Source: JADHMP01 sp016779985 (lineage in GTDB: Bacteria; Bacteroidota; Bacteroidia; Flavobacteriales; Flavobacteriaceae). Taken from it: 64,000 bases of DNA. The notes beneath the pieces are model-generated. The model saw nothing but the letters and a program-made list of their open reading frames with translations. It made no database searches and had not been told where the DNA came from. The stretch is taken from positions 27,860-91,859 of the forward strand of contig JADHMP010000009.1 of assembly GCA_016779985.1 (NCBI GenBank), given 5' to 3'. Position 1 is the first letter of the stretch, and each line of letters opens with the position of its first letter. Shown here one piece after another: positions 9,006 to 18,391 of the stretch. The translations under genes were made by a program, and so were the position numbers.

Positions 9006-9773
9006 TTAACCATTTAATTTTATAAATCCACCGTCAATAGGAACATCAGTGCCAGTGATGAAATTGGCTTCATCTGAACAAAGATAAAGTGCCAAATCCG
9101 CCACTTCTTGTGGTGTTCCCATTCTTCCGATGGGCTGTGTTTTAGATAATTTATCAAATATTTCATTTTCATTTCCGGGATAGTTTTTGGCAATGAACCC
9201 ATCTACAAAAGGGGTATGTATGCGTGCAGGTGAGATTGAATTGCATCGAATGCCAAACTCTAAATAGTCTTTTGCAATAGAGTAGGTCATGGCTAAAACA
9301 GCCCCTTTGGTCATTGAATAAGCAAAACGATCTGAAACAGCAATTGACCCAGCAATTGAAGCCATATTTAAAATGCACCCTTTTTTTTGTTTTTTAAAAA
9401 TAGGAAGGACAGCTTTTGCGCAATTAAAGACTCCCTTGATATTAACGCCATAGAGCCTATCAAGATCAATCACATTTGTATTTTCAAGATTTCCCACATG
9501 GGCTATGCCAGCATTATTTATTAAAATATCCATGGCACGAATGGATTTAAACATTTTTTGAACACTATTCTCTTCTTGAACGTCACAAAGATGTGAAATT
9601 GCTTTTCCTCCGTTGTCTTGAATTGTTTTTGAAAGAATTTTGAGTTTTTGTTTGTCAAGGTCAACTAAATGGACAGTAGCACCCTGTTGAGCAAATGTGG
9701 TAGCTATTGCTTTTCCTATACCGCTCGCTGCACCGGTGATAACAGCTTCTTTATTAGCGAGATTAAATTTCAT
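9006..9773 (-). CDS. SDR dehydrogenase, probable 2-keto-3-deoxy-L-fuconate dehydrogenase
   Basis: A 255-residue classical SDR with TGAASGIG at 13-20, NNAG near 88, a catalytic Ser in NMASIAGS and an intact YSMTK (YxxxK) motif. In the oxidative deoxyhexose route a second SDR oxidises C4 of the 2-keto-3-deoxy acid to the 2,4-diketo acid, which the FAH enzyme encoded next then cleaves. It is the first gene of the six-gene operon and abuts the FAH start directly. A candidate -7 promoter element lies 33 bases upstream. Confidence 0.83.
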   Translation of the reverse strand: MKFNLANKEAVITGAASGIGKAIATTFAQQGATVHLVDLDKQKLKILSKTIQDNGGKAISHLCDVQEENSVQKMFKSIRAMDILINNAGIAHVGNLENTNVIDLDRLYGVNIKGVFNCAKAVLPIFKKQKKGCILNMASIAGSIAVSDRFAYSMTKGAVLAMTYSIAKDYLEFGIRCNSISPARIHTPFVDGFIAKNYPGNENEIFDKLSKTQPIGRMGTPQEVADLALYLCSDEANFITGTDVPIDGGFIKLNG

Positions 9774-9806
9774 TTAATGGGTTCCCCAGATTTTTAGCTT
9801 GTGTCT

Positions 9807-9814
9807 CAAATATA
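9807..9814 (-). promoter_or_regulatory. Candidate -7 promoter element of the deoxyhexose operon
   Basis: On the minus strand the bases read TATATTTG, matching the Bacteroidetes -7 consensus TAnnTTTG, 33 bases before the ATG at 9773. No convincing -33 TTTG was found at the expected distance, so support is moderate. Confidence 0.4.
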
Positions 9815-9864
9815 CTTAAATCTGACGGAATAGTAAGGCTCCAAAAAAACCACTCGAAAGGATT

Positions 9865-11511
9865 TTATTTTTTAAAATTAAAACGCTTTTTTTTCTTTTT
9901 TGAGGATGAAGAATACTGTTTTTCTTTTTTTGTCAATTCCACAGAAACCCTTCTGTCATCAATATGAAAATTACTAAAAGTATTTAAAACCAAATCTTTA
10001 TATCCATGATTCATAGAGAAAAAAGAAAAGTTTTTCATGACTTCAACTTGGAAAATATCATCCCGACCCACTTTTAGAGTAGCCTTTAAAAAATCCTTTA
10101 AACTGGTCCATTCATACTCATCACGAGCTCCAATATTTATAAAAAAACGATCGCTTTGTTTTTTCTTATTTCGTTTAGTTCCTGAACTTGAAGAGTGATC
10201 TTCATGAGTTTTTAGTTGTTCAAATTTAATTGGCTTGAGATCTTTGGAAAGCATAAGAGCTAGAAGGTCTTCCTTAGAATATTCTTCAAACGAATTTTTT
10301 AGATTTTCAAAGTGTTCATGCAAGTCAGAATTTAGAGGAGTTTGTTTGAGTGACCTAACCCAATGATCAAGTTGTAATTTCACAAGAGATTGCTTATTGG
10401 GGATCTCCATTTGTTTGATTTTAACTTGCATTTTATTCTCTATAAGTTTGACTTTTCGAAGGTGAGACTTTGGCAACAAAATAATTGAAACCCCTTTTTT
10501 ACCTGCCCTACCTGTTCTTCCACTTCGATGGGTGTACACTTCAATTTCGTCTGGAAGTTGATAGTTGATCACATGTGAGATGTCTTCCACATCAATCCCC
10601 CTAGCTGCCACGTCTGTAGCCACTAATAACTGTATTTTGTTTTTTCGAAAAGATTGCATTACGGCGTCTCTTTGATTTTGACTCAAATCCCCGTGTAGAG
10701 CAGCTGCTTTGTAGCCGTCTTCCTGAAGACGTTCTGCCACTTTTTGTGTTTCGATTTTGGTTCTACAAAAAATACATCCAAAAATGTTAGGATAAAGATT
10801 GAGCAAGATTTGAAGTGTTTGATAGCGTTCACGGGCATTAATCAAATAATAATGGTGTTCCACCATTTTAGTGCCAGTGTTGCGACCCCCCACTTCAATT
10901 TCAATGGGAGATTCCATGAATTTTTGAGCAATCCTATGCACTTCATTTGGCATGGTTGCTGAAAATAACCATGTTTTTTTGTCTTTAGGGGTATGGGTTA
11001 AAATATCTTTAATATCTTCATAAAAACCCATATTTAGCATTTCATCAGCTTCATCTAGCACACAATGTGAGATTTGTTGAATAGAAACCATTTTTCTTCG
11101 AATCATGTCTTTTAGTCGCCCGGGTGTGGCAACTACAATGTGTGCACCTCGTTTAATTTTGTTGGCTTGTTCATTAATATTGGCTCCTCCATAAATAGCA
11201 ACAACACCAATGCCTCTCAAGCTTGTGCTGTAGCGTTCCATTTCACTTGTGATTTGAAGGCAAAGTTCTCTTGTTGGAGCTATAATAAGACTCTGCGTTT
11301 CTCTTTTTTGAAGGTCGAGTTTTTGCAACAAGGGAAAACCAAAAGCTGCAGTTTTTCCTGTACCGGTTTGTGCTAAAGCAACAAGGTCAGTTTCTTTTTT
11401 TAGAAGCAAAGGTATTACCTTTTCTTGCACTGGGGTTGGATTTTTGAAACCCAAAGAATCAATTGTTTCAAGTAATTCAGGTTGCAATCCCAAAGATTGG
11501 AATGTAGTCAT
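9865..11511 (-). CDS. DEAD-box ATP-dependent RNA helicase with DbpA-type C-terminal domain
   Basis: A 548-residue helicase. Motifs in order: F at the Q-motif with PTPVQEKVIP near 25-35, AQTGTGKT near 48-55, PTRELCLQ, the DEAD box near 153, SATMP, and HRSGRTGRAG near 330. Downstream is a linker, then a domain near 455-530 resembling the DbpA RNA-binding (RRM-like) domain, ending in a lysine-rich tail. Such proteins (DeaD/CsdA group) remodel RNA in ribosome assembly and cold adaptation. Monocistronic by spacing. Bacteria have several paralogues, so no firm symbol is given. Confidence 0.92.
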   Translation of the reverse strand: MTTFQSLGLQPELLETIDSLGFKNPTPVQEKVIPLLLKKETDLVALAQTGTGKTAAFGFPLLQKLDLQKRETQSLIIAPTRELCLQITSEMERYSTSLRGIGVVAIYGGANINEQANKIKRGAHIVVATPGRLKDMIRRKMVSIQQISHCVLDEADEMLNMGFYEDIKDILTHTPKDKKTWLFSATMPNEVHRIAQKFMESPIEIEVGGRNTGTKMVEHHYYLINARERYQTLQILLNLYPNIFGCIFCRTKIETQKVAERLQEDGYKAAALHGDLSQNQRDAVMQSFRKNKIQLLVATDVAARGIDVEDISHVINYQLPDEIEVYTHRSGRTGRAGKKGVSIILLPKSHLRKVKLIENKMQVKIKQMEIPNKQSLVKLQLDHWVRSLKQTPLNSDLHEHFENLKNSFEEYSKEDLLALMLSKDLKPIKFEQLKTHEDHSSSSGTKRNKKKQSDRFFINIGARDEYEWTSLKDFLKATLKVGRDDIFQVEVMKNFSFFSMNHGYKDLVLNTFSNFHIDDRRVSVELTKKEKQYSSSSKKKKKRFNFKK

Positions 11512-11608
11512 ATATTAACGTAAGGCGCAAAAGTAGTGCTTTAAAACTGAATACACCCTGAAAAAATAAAGAACTATAAAAAAGGGAAAAGGAGGAAATG
11601 AAAAGACG

Positions 11609-13069
11609 TTAGACTTCCCATCCTTTTCTATAAACCCTTGTTACAAACTGATTGGCCTCTTTTAGGTTTGTGATCTTCATATTATCTCCATCCCAAAGTA
11701 ATTTTTTACGCCCATAATATTCCATTTTTCCATTGCCAGAAGAACGACGAAGCATGAAGCTTCTGATGGCTAAGTTCCCCATCAAAACAGTTTCTGTCAT
11801 GGGCCCTGCATAGTCAAATGATGAGGTGAGTGCTTTATGCTCTTTACTTCCAAAGCCGGCTTTACAAGCGTCTACCCACTTTCTTTGATGTCCATATTCA
11901 GGTTCGGCCATTTTTTCTACCTCGGGGCCAAAATCTGTAGTACCATCGTTGCGATAAAGTTTAGGTGTGAGCGGTTCATTGTCATTGATGTTTGTGGAAA
12001 TAATTCCTTTTTCACCTATTATCAAAACTCCGTTGGCACTGTCAGGGCCCCCAATATCACTGTCTGCTGGGACAATGGCTGGGTGTGGGGGTCTAATTCC
12101 ACCATCACTCCATGTCATTTGGATGGGTGATTTACTTTTTTTAGTAGCTTCAAAATTGATAGTGATTAATGAAGCGGAGGGGCACCCTTCTGGATGATAA
12201 TCGGGCGTCCACATTTCACTAAAAACACTTCCCACGCTACATTCTGCATCTGTAGGATATTTCAGACCTAAGGTACGAAATGGAATATCTATTAAATGAC
12301 AACCCACATCGCCAAGTGCTCCTGTGCCATAATCCCACCACCCTCTCCAATTGAATGGGTGCATTTTGGGTGTGAAAGGTTTTTTTGGCGCTGGACCAAG
12401 CCACAGATTCCAATCAAGGGCATCGGGTTTCAGACTGGGGTTGGGTTTTGGCATGGCAACTCCTTGAGGCCATACGGGTCTGTTGGTCCATATTTTTACT
12501 TCTGAAATAGCTCCTAATTCGTCTGAGTCGATCCAATTTTGAACCATATTGAGTAGAGGGTTGGAGCCCCCTTGATTTCCCATTTGACTAACAATTTTTT
12601 TATCTCTAGCCATTTCAGTCAGCATACGAGCTTCTCGAATATTGTGTGTCATTGGTTTTTGGACATATACGTGCTTGCCTCTTTCCATTGCAAAAACGGC
12701 TGCTGGACCATGCACGTGATCTGGGGTAGAAATTGTTACAGCATCTATATCTTTCTCCTTATCAAGCATGATACGATAATCTGCATATTGTTTTGCTTTA
12801 GGAAACTTTTTTACTGTTTTAGAGGCACTCCCTGAAAAATCCACATCACACAATGCAACCACGCGTTCTCTTCCTCTCACAGAAGCATTATTTATATCAC
12901 TTGCGCCTTTTCCTCCAGAACCTATAGCGGCTAGATTCAACTGATCACTAGGGGCAATAAAACCTTGCCCTCCTAATACATGTCTAGGTACAATAAAAAT
13001 ACTGCTTGCTGCAGCAGCTGTTTTAATAAAATTTCGTCTAGTTTTTGTTTTGTTTTTGTTTGTTTTCAT
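11609..13069 (-). CDS. Secreted Gfo/Idh/MocA family oxidoreductase
   Basis: A 486-residue oxidoreductase with a twin-arginine-like leader (TRRNFIKTAAAASSIFIVP, residues 10-28), indicating export. The nucleotide-binding segment is IGSGGKGASD near 50-59, followed by TPDHVHG near 115 and VQKPMT near 135, where the usual EKP motif reads QKP. The C-terminal domain is longer than in the 2760 paralogue, with a WWDYGTGALGDVGCH stretch near 240-255 typical of this secreted subfamily. The substrate is unknown. It is divergent from the MFS gene. Confidence 0.86.
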   Translation of the reverse strand: MKTNKNKTKTRRNFIKTAAAASSIFIVPRHVLGGQGFIAPSDQLNLAAIGSGGKGASDINNASVRGRERVVALCDVDFSGSASKTVKKFPKAKQYADYRIMLDKEKDIDAVTISTPDHVHGPAAVFAMERGKHVYVQKPMTHNIREARMLTEMARDKKIVSQMGNQGGSNPLLNMVQNWIDSDELGAISEVKIWTNRPVWPQGVAMPKPNPSLKPDALDWNLWLGPAPKKPFTPKMHPFNWRGWWDYGTGALGDVGCHLIDIPFRTLGLKYPTDAECSVGSVFSEMWTPDYHPEGCPSASLITINFEATKKSKSPIQMTWSDGGIRPPHPAIVPADSDIGGPDSANGVLIIGEKGIISTNINDNEPLTPKLYRNDGTTDFGPEVEKMAEPEYGHQRKWVDACKAGFGSKEHKALTSSFDYAGPMTETVLMGNLAIRSFMLRRSSGNGKMEYYGRKKLLWDGDNMKITNLKEANQFVTRVYRKGWEV

Positions 13070-13188
13070 CGTTCAGGGTTCTATCTGTTTTTCTAAAATT
13101 AATTTTTTTTATAAAACTCTAATAGGGTTAATGACAATTTTTTAAAAATTGATTAGATATTTGCAACTATTTTACAAAGAGTATAGCT

Positions 13189-14325
13189 ATCAATAAAATA
13201 AAATTTTCACTGGGTCTTTCTTTTTTTTTATCGGGAGCTTGTTTTTCAACATGGGCCTCAAGAATTCCTACACTAAAAGAAAACTTTTCATTTAATGAAG
13301 CAGAACTAGGAAGTTTACTTTTCGTTTTGCCCATTAGTTCTTTGGTTGGATTGCCTTTTTCTGGTTGGTTGGTAGCCAGATTTGATAGTAGATATCCGTT
13401 GCTGGCTGGTTTTGTATTTTATTGTCTCGGGCTTTTTTCTATTGCAATTTCTACAACAGTCACGCAACTTACATTTGCTGTTTTTTTATTTTCATTTAGT
13501 ATGAGAATCATAAACATTGCCATGAACACCCAATCCATTATTTTTCAAAAGACATCTCCCAAAAAAATCAACGGCCTTATGCACGGGTTGTGGAGTTTAG
13601 GTGGACTTTTTGGTATACTTTATTCAACATTAATGGTACGTTTTGAAATGAGTTTAATTCCGCATTTCATATCCGTAAGTTTATTTACTCTTGTATTTTG
13701 TTTTTTTTGCTTTCCCTATTTGTTGAAAAACGATCGTCAAACAGAGGGGAATAAGATCATTTTTGGCAAACCAGATAAGTATATATTGACTTTAGGTCTA
13801 TTAGTTTTTTTTGCTGCCATTTGTGAAGGGGGTATGTATGATTGGAGTGGTGTTTATTTTAGAGAAGTTGTCAAAGAAGAACTATTTACTTTAAGCTATT
13901 TAGTTTTTATGATTTCGATGACAATATCCCGTTTTATGTCTGACCGATTTATCGAGCAGTTAGGAGAATCTATTTATTATGTTATTTCCTCAAGTGTGGC
14001 TTTTGTAGGAATTGGATTAGTAATTCTTTTTCCTTACTTAATTCCTGCTTTGATTGGGTTTTCAATTACTGGATTTGGAGTGGCTGCTATTTTCCCAATG
14101 ACATTCACCATGACCAGTAAATCTAAAAAATATGCTCCTGGAGTTGCTATATCGCTAGTGGCTACCTATGCCACGGTTGGTATGCTGATTGGTCCTCCAC
14201 TAATAGGTTATGTAGCTCATTTTTTAAAGTTGCAATATGCTTTTGTTATATTTTTGATTGCAGTTTTTTCAATAATACCATTGTCCAGAAAACTGTTTAA
14301 GATTTTAATAAAAGGTGAAAACTAG
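13189..14325 (+). CDS. MFS transporter (YbjJ-like), non-canonical or lost start codon
   Basis: An inner-membrane transporter of about 378 residues and roughly 12 membrane segments. An internal TTG at 13327 would give only 332 residues and remove TM1. Coding sequence clearly continues upstream: the frame back to 13189 reads NKIKFSLGLSFF then SGACFSTWASRIP, typical of TM1 and its loop. No ATG, GTG or TTG exists there; the frame is closed by TGA at 13150. An ATC at 13189 sits 7 bases after AAAGAG, where ATG would be expected, so either a rare start is used or a point mutation removed it. Exported substrate unknown. Confidence 0.68.
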   Translation: MNKIKFSLGLSFFLSGACFSTWASRIPTLKENFSFNEAELGSLLFVLPISSLVGLPFSGWLVARFDSRYPLLAGFVFYCLGLFSIAISTTVTQLTFAVFLFSFSMRIINIAMNTQSIIFQKTSPKKINGLMHGLWSLGGLFGILYSTLMVRFEMSLIPHFISVSLFTLVFCFFCFPYLLKNDRQTEGNKIIFGKPDKYILTLGLLVFFAAICEGGMYDWSGVYFREVVKEELFTLSYLVFMISMTISRFMSDRFIEQLGESIYYVISSSVAFVGIGLVILFPYLIPALIGFSITGFGVAAIFPMTFTMTSKSKKYAPGVAISLVATYATVGMLIGPPLIGYVAHFLKLQYAFVIFLIAVFSIIPLSRKLFKILIKGEN

Positions 14326-14456
14326 GTCTAAGGTCCCAAAGTAGAGATTCATCTTGACGATAAATTGGTGTTTTTTCAATATGAACAGTGTAATTAAGGG
14401 TTAACTCCTTATATTTGTGTAGAGCAAAATAAGCTAAACCATAAATAATTACCCTT

Positions 14457-14897
14457 ATGAAAATAACAAACAATAGATCTGGTTGCCCTATCAGCACAAC
14501 ACTAGATTTATTTGGTGATCGTTGGTCTTTGCTGATTATCCGCGATCTTTTTCTTCGTAGAACCACTTTTACTCAATTTCTAAATGCACCCGAAAAGATT
14601 GCAACCAACATCCTTAGAGACCGTCTAAAGAAACTAATGAGTTATGGTATCATCAAATTTCAAATTGATCAAAATGATAAAAAGATTAAAAAATATTTTT
14701 TGACTGATAAAGGAATTGATTTGTATCCTATTGTTTATCAAATGATTATTTGGTCGACAAAGCATCTTGAATTTGAGCAACTTCCTATATCAATAGAATG
14801 GCTTGAAAAAAATAAAAACAAAACCTCGAAAGCTATTTTGAAGGAAGAAACACAACGCTATCTTTCCTTTAGAGAGAAAATAATGAACGGTAATTAA
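14457..14897 (+). CDS. HxlR family winged-helix transcriptional regulator
   Basis: A 146-residue protein with the HxlR pattern: near-N-terminal Cys in SGCPISTTLDLFGDRWSLLI (residues 8-27), then FTQFLNAPEKIATNILRDRLKKL as the recognition region, and a wing ending in KKYFLTDKG. Family members sense reactive electrophiles or redox state, sometimes via that conserved cysteine, and usually regulate a neighbouring gene. The MFS gene 131 bases upstream on the same strand is the obvious candidate target. It is the only clear DNA-binding regulator in the window. Confidence 0.88.
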   Translation: MKITNNRSGCPISTTLDLFGDRWSLLIIRDLFLRRTTFTQFLNAPEKIATNILRDRLKKLMSYGIIKFQIDQNDKKIKKYFLTDKGIDLYPIVYQMIIWSTKHLEFEQLPISIEWLEKNKNKTSKAILKEETQRYLSFREKIMNGN

Positions 14898-14988
14898 AAA
14901 TAATTTACCTACTATATTAATTATTAATTTCAAAGTAGTATATTGCAAAAGACCATAAACCAATTCATCATATTAAGAAAATAGATTT

Positions 14989-16416
14989 TTACTTTCCAGC
15001 CAACATTTTACTTGCAAATAAACCGAGACTAAACAGGACTGTTGTTCCTAAAACGATTGACAAATAGGGATGAAATAAATTCTGATTAGAAACGTTCACC
15101 CATAAGATTGAAAGTATTCCAAATAGAGCCAGTAAAGCAATTATAAAATTATTTTTTAGGGGAGAAATAATACCCACTAAAAAGAGTCCAAGCATACCAC
15201 CGCTGCCTATAGAAGCATACTTCCACCAAACATCAAGAACTCCTTTCACATCAATCATTCCTATTGCAATGATAATACTAATAACTCCTGCTAATGCAGT
15301 TGAAACATATAGAACAGCTACTTCGTTAATTGTTTTCTTGTTAGTTTTTGAAAAAAAATCAGTTAATAATACCGTCGACATACTGTTGTAACTAGTAGAT
15401 ATAGTACTCATTCCTGCTGCAAAAATACTGGCTATTAAAAGTCCTGAGAAACCATAAGGAATTGTTGTTGCAATAAAATAGGGAAAGATTTTGTCAGTTG
15501 TTTCCGACAAATGAACAGGAGGATTAGGTGCAACATGGTAGTATGAAAACAATGCAGTTCCTAAAAGTAAAAAAAGAGCGGAAACGGGAAGATAAATAAG
15601 CCCACCAATAAAGGCGCTTTTTTGAGCTTGTTCTTGAGAGGGCAATACCATATACCGTTGAATATAATTTTGATCTATGCCGAAATTTTGAAGATTTACA
15701 AAAAGCCCATAAATTAAAACTACCCAAACAGTAGGTTCACTAAAATCTAGAGAAAAACTACCCAAACTAAATTTGTTATTTTCTTGAGCAATTGAAAAAA
15801 CTTGAGAAAAACCTTCGGGCATTTTAATGACAATAAAAATCAAGCAAAAAAGAGCTCCTACAATTAAAACAATGGCTTGAATAGCATCGGTCCACAAGAC
15901 CGCATCTATTCCTCCGAGTATGGAATAAATCGAAACAAAAACTCCAGTTAATACAATCACCCAAAAAATATCCCATCCAACAATAGCATTTATAGCTATT
16001 GCGAGTAAATATAAAATAGTTCCTATACGAATTAATTGTGTAACAAGGTAGCAAATAGAAACATAGAATTTAGCTCCCTTGCCTAATTGTAATTCTATAA
16101 AAGTATAGGCTGAAGGACTATTTACTTTTCGATATACCGGAATAAAATACCGAACGGCAATAAAAGCAGTAAAAGGTATTGAAAGACTAAAAACTAATGG
16201 ATTCCAATTGCTTTGATAGGCACTTCCTGGAAGAGCTAAATAACTAATACTGCTCACAAAGGTGGCAAAAATTGAAAGGCTTACTACCCAAGAGGGAATG
16301 GCACCGCTTCCCAATATAAAATTTGTTGCAGTTCTATTTTTACTAAAAAATGAACCTCCTAGAAAAAGGAGGAGTACAAGATAGAGCCCAAAAACTATAG
16401 TGTCAATTATGCTCAT
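14989..16416 (-). CDS. Sodium:solute symporter (SSS family)
   Basis: A 475-residue inner-membrane transporter with about 13 hydrophobic segments. SSS signatures include the early WVVSLSIFATFVSSISYLAL region near 42-61 and SAYTFIELQLG near 100, plus AAGMSTISTSYNSMSTVLLTDF near 333-354. It imports its solute with sodium. It is the last gene of a four-gene operon; its ATG overlaps the stop of the lyase gene. Context with a lyase and a secreted sialidase-fold protein suggests an acidic sugar as substrate, which is inference. Confidence 0.88.
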   Translation of the reverse strand: MSIIDTIVFGLYLVLLLFLGGSFFSKNRTATNFILGSGAIPSWVVSLSIFATFVSSISYLALPGSAYQSNWNPLVFSLSIPFTAFIAVRYFIPVYRKVNSPSAYTFIELQLGKGAKFYVSICYLVTQLIRIGTILYLLAIAINAIVGWDIFWVIVLTGVFVSIYSILGGIDAVLWTDAIQAIVLIVGALFCLIFIVIKMPEGFSQVFSIAQENNKFSLGSFSLDFSEPTVWVVLIYGLFVNLQNFGIDQNYIQRYMVLPSQEQAQKSAFIGGLIYLPVSALFLLLGTALFSYYHVAPNPPVHLSETTDKIFPYFIATTIPYGFSGLLIASIFAAGMSTISTSYNSMSTVLLTDFFSKTNKKTINEVAVLYVSTALAGVISIIIAIGMIDVKGVLDVWWKYASIGSGGMLGLFLVGIISPLKNNFIIALLALFGILSILWVNVSNQNLFHPYLSIVLGTTVLFSLGLFASKMLAGK

Positions 16417-17336
16417 AGTTCAAGTGCCAATTGATCTTTAATTGCTTTAACAGATTCAATAATTTCAGATTCTGTTTTGCTGTCATAGGGCTGCAGGGGA
16501 AGCATCATAAAATTTTCACAGATATTCTCTGCGGCCAGGGCTGCTTTGAGTCCCTTTAAAAAGAAAGCATTTGGATATGATTCTTTAAAGACTGTAGAAC
16601 CCACTAGGTTGATGAGCTTTTGAAAAGTAGCCTTTTGTTGGCTCGTTCCGTTACGAAAAATGTCATAGGCCTTGACATAAAGCTTTGGAAATAAATTGGC
16701 TCCACCATTCACTCCTCCGTGTGCGCCCATAGCAAGTGAATCACACAAAATAGCTTCTGGACCAAGCAGCCAATTGAAAGGTCTCTTTAAATCAAGGGCA
16801 AGAAGTTTTTTTAAATATTCTATATTATTTGAACTATCCTTTATACCCCATATATTGGGATGGGCTGAAAGTTGTTTAACAGTTTCTGGAGAAATTTTTA
16901 TTTTAGTTAGACTAGGGAAATTATACAGATAGAGGGGTAGTTTACAAGCATTTGCTAAGTACTGATAATAATATATTAGCTCACTTTGTGCTATTGGAAT
17001 ATAAAAGGGAGGAGCTGCCACCACAGCTGCTGCCCCATATTGCGATGCGAAATTGGCCAACTCAACCGATTCTTGAAAGGAAGTGTCTGTGATGCCTACC
17101 CAAAAAGGAACACGATTATTAATGAAGTGGCCCGAACTTTTAATGAGCTCTTTTCTTTGTGCATAAGAGAGGGAAGATGCTTCTCCAGTTGTACCAAGAA
17201 TAAAAATTCCATGTATACCTCCTTCAATCATATGATTTATTAATCTCTCTAGGGCCCGATGATCTATAGAAAACTTTTCATCTACTGGTGTGACCATAGG
17301 CGCCATGATACCGGAAAATATCGCTTTTGATGGCAC
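16413..17336 (-). CDS. Dihydrodipicolinate synthase / N-acetylneuraminate lyase family protein
   Basis: A 307-residue class I aldolase-type TIM barrel. The substrate-binding GTTGEASSL is near 48-56, the catalytic Tyr in LYNFPSL near 137-143 and the Schiff-base Lys in GIKDSS near 165-170. The family includes sialic acid lyase, 2-keto-3-deoxy-sugar-acid aldolases and dehydratases. Start codon is GTG, overlapping the upstream TAG by one base. Its partners (SSS symporter, AraD1-type hydrolase, secreted sialidase-fold protein) argue for sugar-acid catabolism rather than lysine biosynthesis; the exact reaction is open. Confidence 0.82.
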   Translation of the reverse strand: MPSKAIFSGIMAPMVTPVDEKFSIDHRALERLINHMIEGGIHGIFILGTTGEASSLSYAQRKELIKSSGHFINNRVPFWVGITDTSFQESVELANFASQYGAAAVVAAPPFYIPIAQSELIYYYQYLANACKLPLYLYNFPSLTKIKISPETVKQLSAHPNIWGIKDSSNNIEYLKKLLALDLKRPFNWLLGPEAILCDSLAMGAHGGVNGGANLFPKLYVKAYDIFRNGTSQQKATFQKLINLVGSTVFKESYPNAFFLKGLKAALAAENICENFMMLPLQPYDSKTESEIIESVKAIKDQLALEL

Positions 17337-18391
17337 TATATTTTGACTTTCATAACAACATGTTTTATATTTCTTCTGTTGAAGGTGTAGGTGAGATGTA
17401 AGTTTCCATCGGAAGATTCAATAAGGGCAGGATAACTAAACTCGCCTTTATTTTTATTTTCTAACACTAGTGCATCTTTCCATTTTAAGCCGTCTTTTGA
17501 CATTGCCACATTTAACTTTGCTCTGTCATTTCGACCTTGAACAGTAGGATTATAAACGAGCACATGCCACCCATTGGAAAGCGTCAACGCATCAGTTCCT
17601 GAATTAGGGTTTGGCAAAGTAGTTTTTGAGATCTTGCTCCAGCTATCACCTCCATCTTCAGAGAAAGCTTGTAAAAGAGTATTATCTCGACTTCGACATA
17701 GAATTTGAAGTTTATCTTGAGTATGGACTAGAATACTCGGTTGAATAAGATTAAAAGATGTATTTGGATCAATTTCTATTTTTTCCCAATTTTCACCTCC
17801 ATCAATGCTTTTTTCAATGTGTACTTTCCATGACAACCCTTTTGTGGTTCTTGTTTCAGTGCTCGATGGGGCTAAAATAGTACCATCATCTAGTTGGATA
17901 GGTTTGTTTTTGATAGGTCCTAAAATACCGTTGGGCAATTTCTTTTCTTCGCTCCAATGATTTCCTAGATCAGAAGAAGTTTTAAAAGCACCCCACCATT
18001 CTCTAGGTGAGGGACCAATTTTATAGAACAAAAAGAGCTCTCCGTTTTTTTCTTTAAACAAGACTGGGTTCCAGTTTGGATAACGTCGCCCATCAGAAGA
18101 AATTCCATTGGCTATTAGAGTAGGGGAGTTCCATTTTGATTGATTGCCTTTGCTAAGCCATATGGTCACATCTTTATTACCTTCTCGACTCCCTCCAAAG
18201 GCGGCGACTAGAAAATTATTTGGGCTTATCTCCACAATGTTAGAGGCATGACAAGCAGCAAATGGGGGTGTATTATACACCATTTTTTCAGAAACAACTT
18301 CTACTCCAAGTTGAGCATTGATATGAAAATATCCCACAAAGAAAACAACACAAATCCAACAGTATTGTGATGTTGTGAGTTTTGAATTCAT
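17336..18391 (-). CDS. Secreted sialidase-fold (BNR/Asp-box) protein
   Basis: A 351-residue exported protein: signal-anchor hydrophobic core at about 11-27, then a six-bladed beta-propeller-like domain. Asp-box-like repeats are visible as SSDLGNHWSEE, SIDGGENWEK, SEDGGDSWSK and SKDGLKWKD, and an early arginine-containing AAFGGSREGNKD. The fold is that of exo-sialidases and related glycosidases or lyases, but many such proteins act on other sugars. Coupled by a 4-base overlap to the FAH-like gene upstream, it would release the sugar that the rest of the operon imports and degrades. Confidence 0.78.
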   Translation of the reverse strand: MNSKLTTSQYCWICVVFFVGYFHINAQLGVEVVSEKMVYNTPPFAACHASNIVEISPNNFLVAAFGGSREGNKDVTIWLSKGNQSKWNSPTLIANGISSDGRRYPNWNPVLFKEKNGELFLFYKIGPSPREWWGAFKTSSDLGNHWSEEKKLPNGILGPIKNKPIQLDDGTILAPSSTETRTTKGLSWKVHIEKSIDGGENWEKIEIDPNTSFNLIQPSILVHTQDKLQILCRSRDNTLLQAFSEDGGDSWSKISKTTLPNPNSGTDALTLSNGWHVLVYNPTVQGRNDRAKLNVAMSKDGLKWKDALVLENKNKGEFSYPALIESSDGNLHLTYTFNRRNIKHVVMKVKI

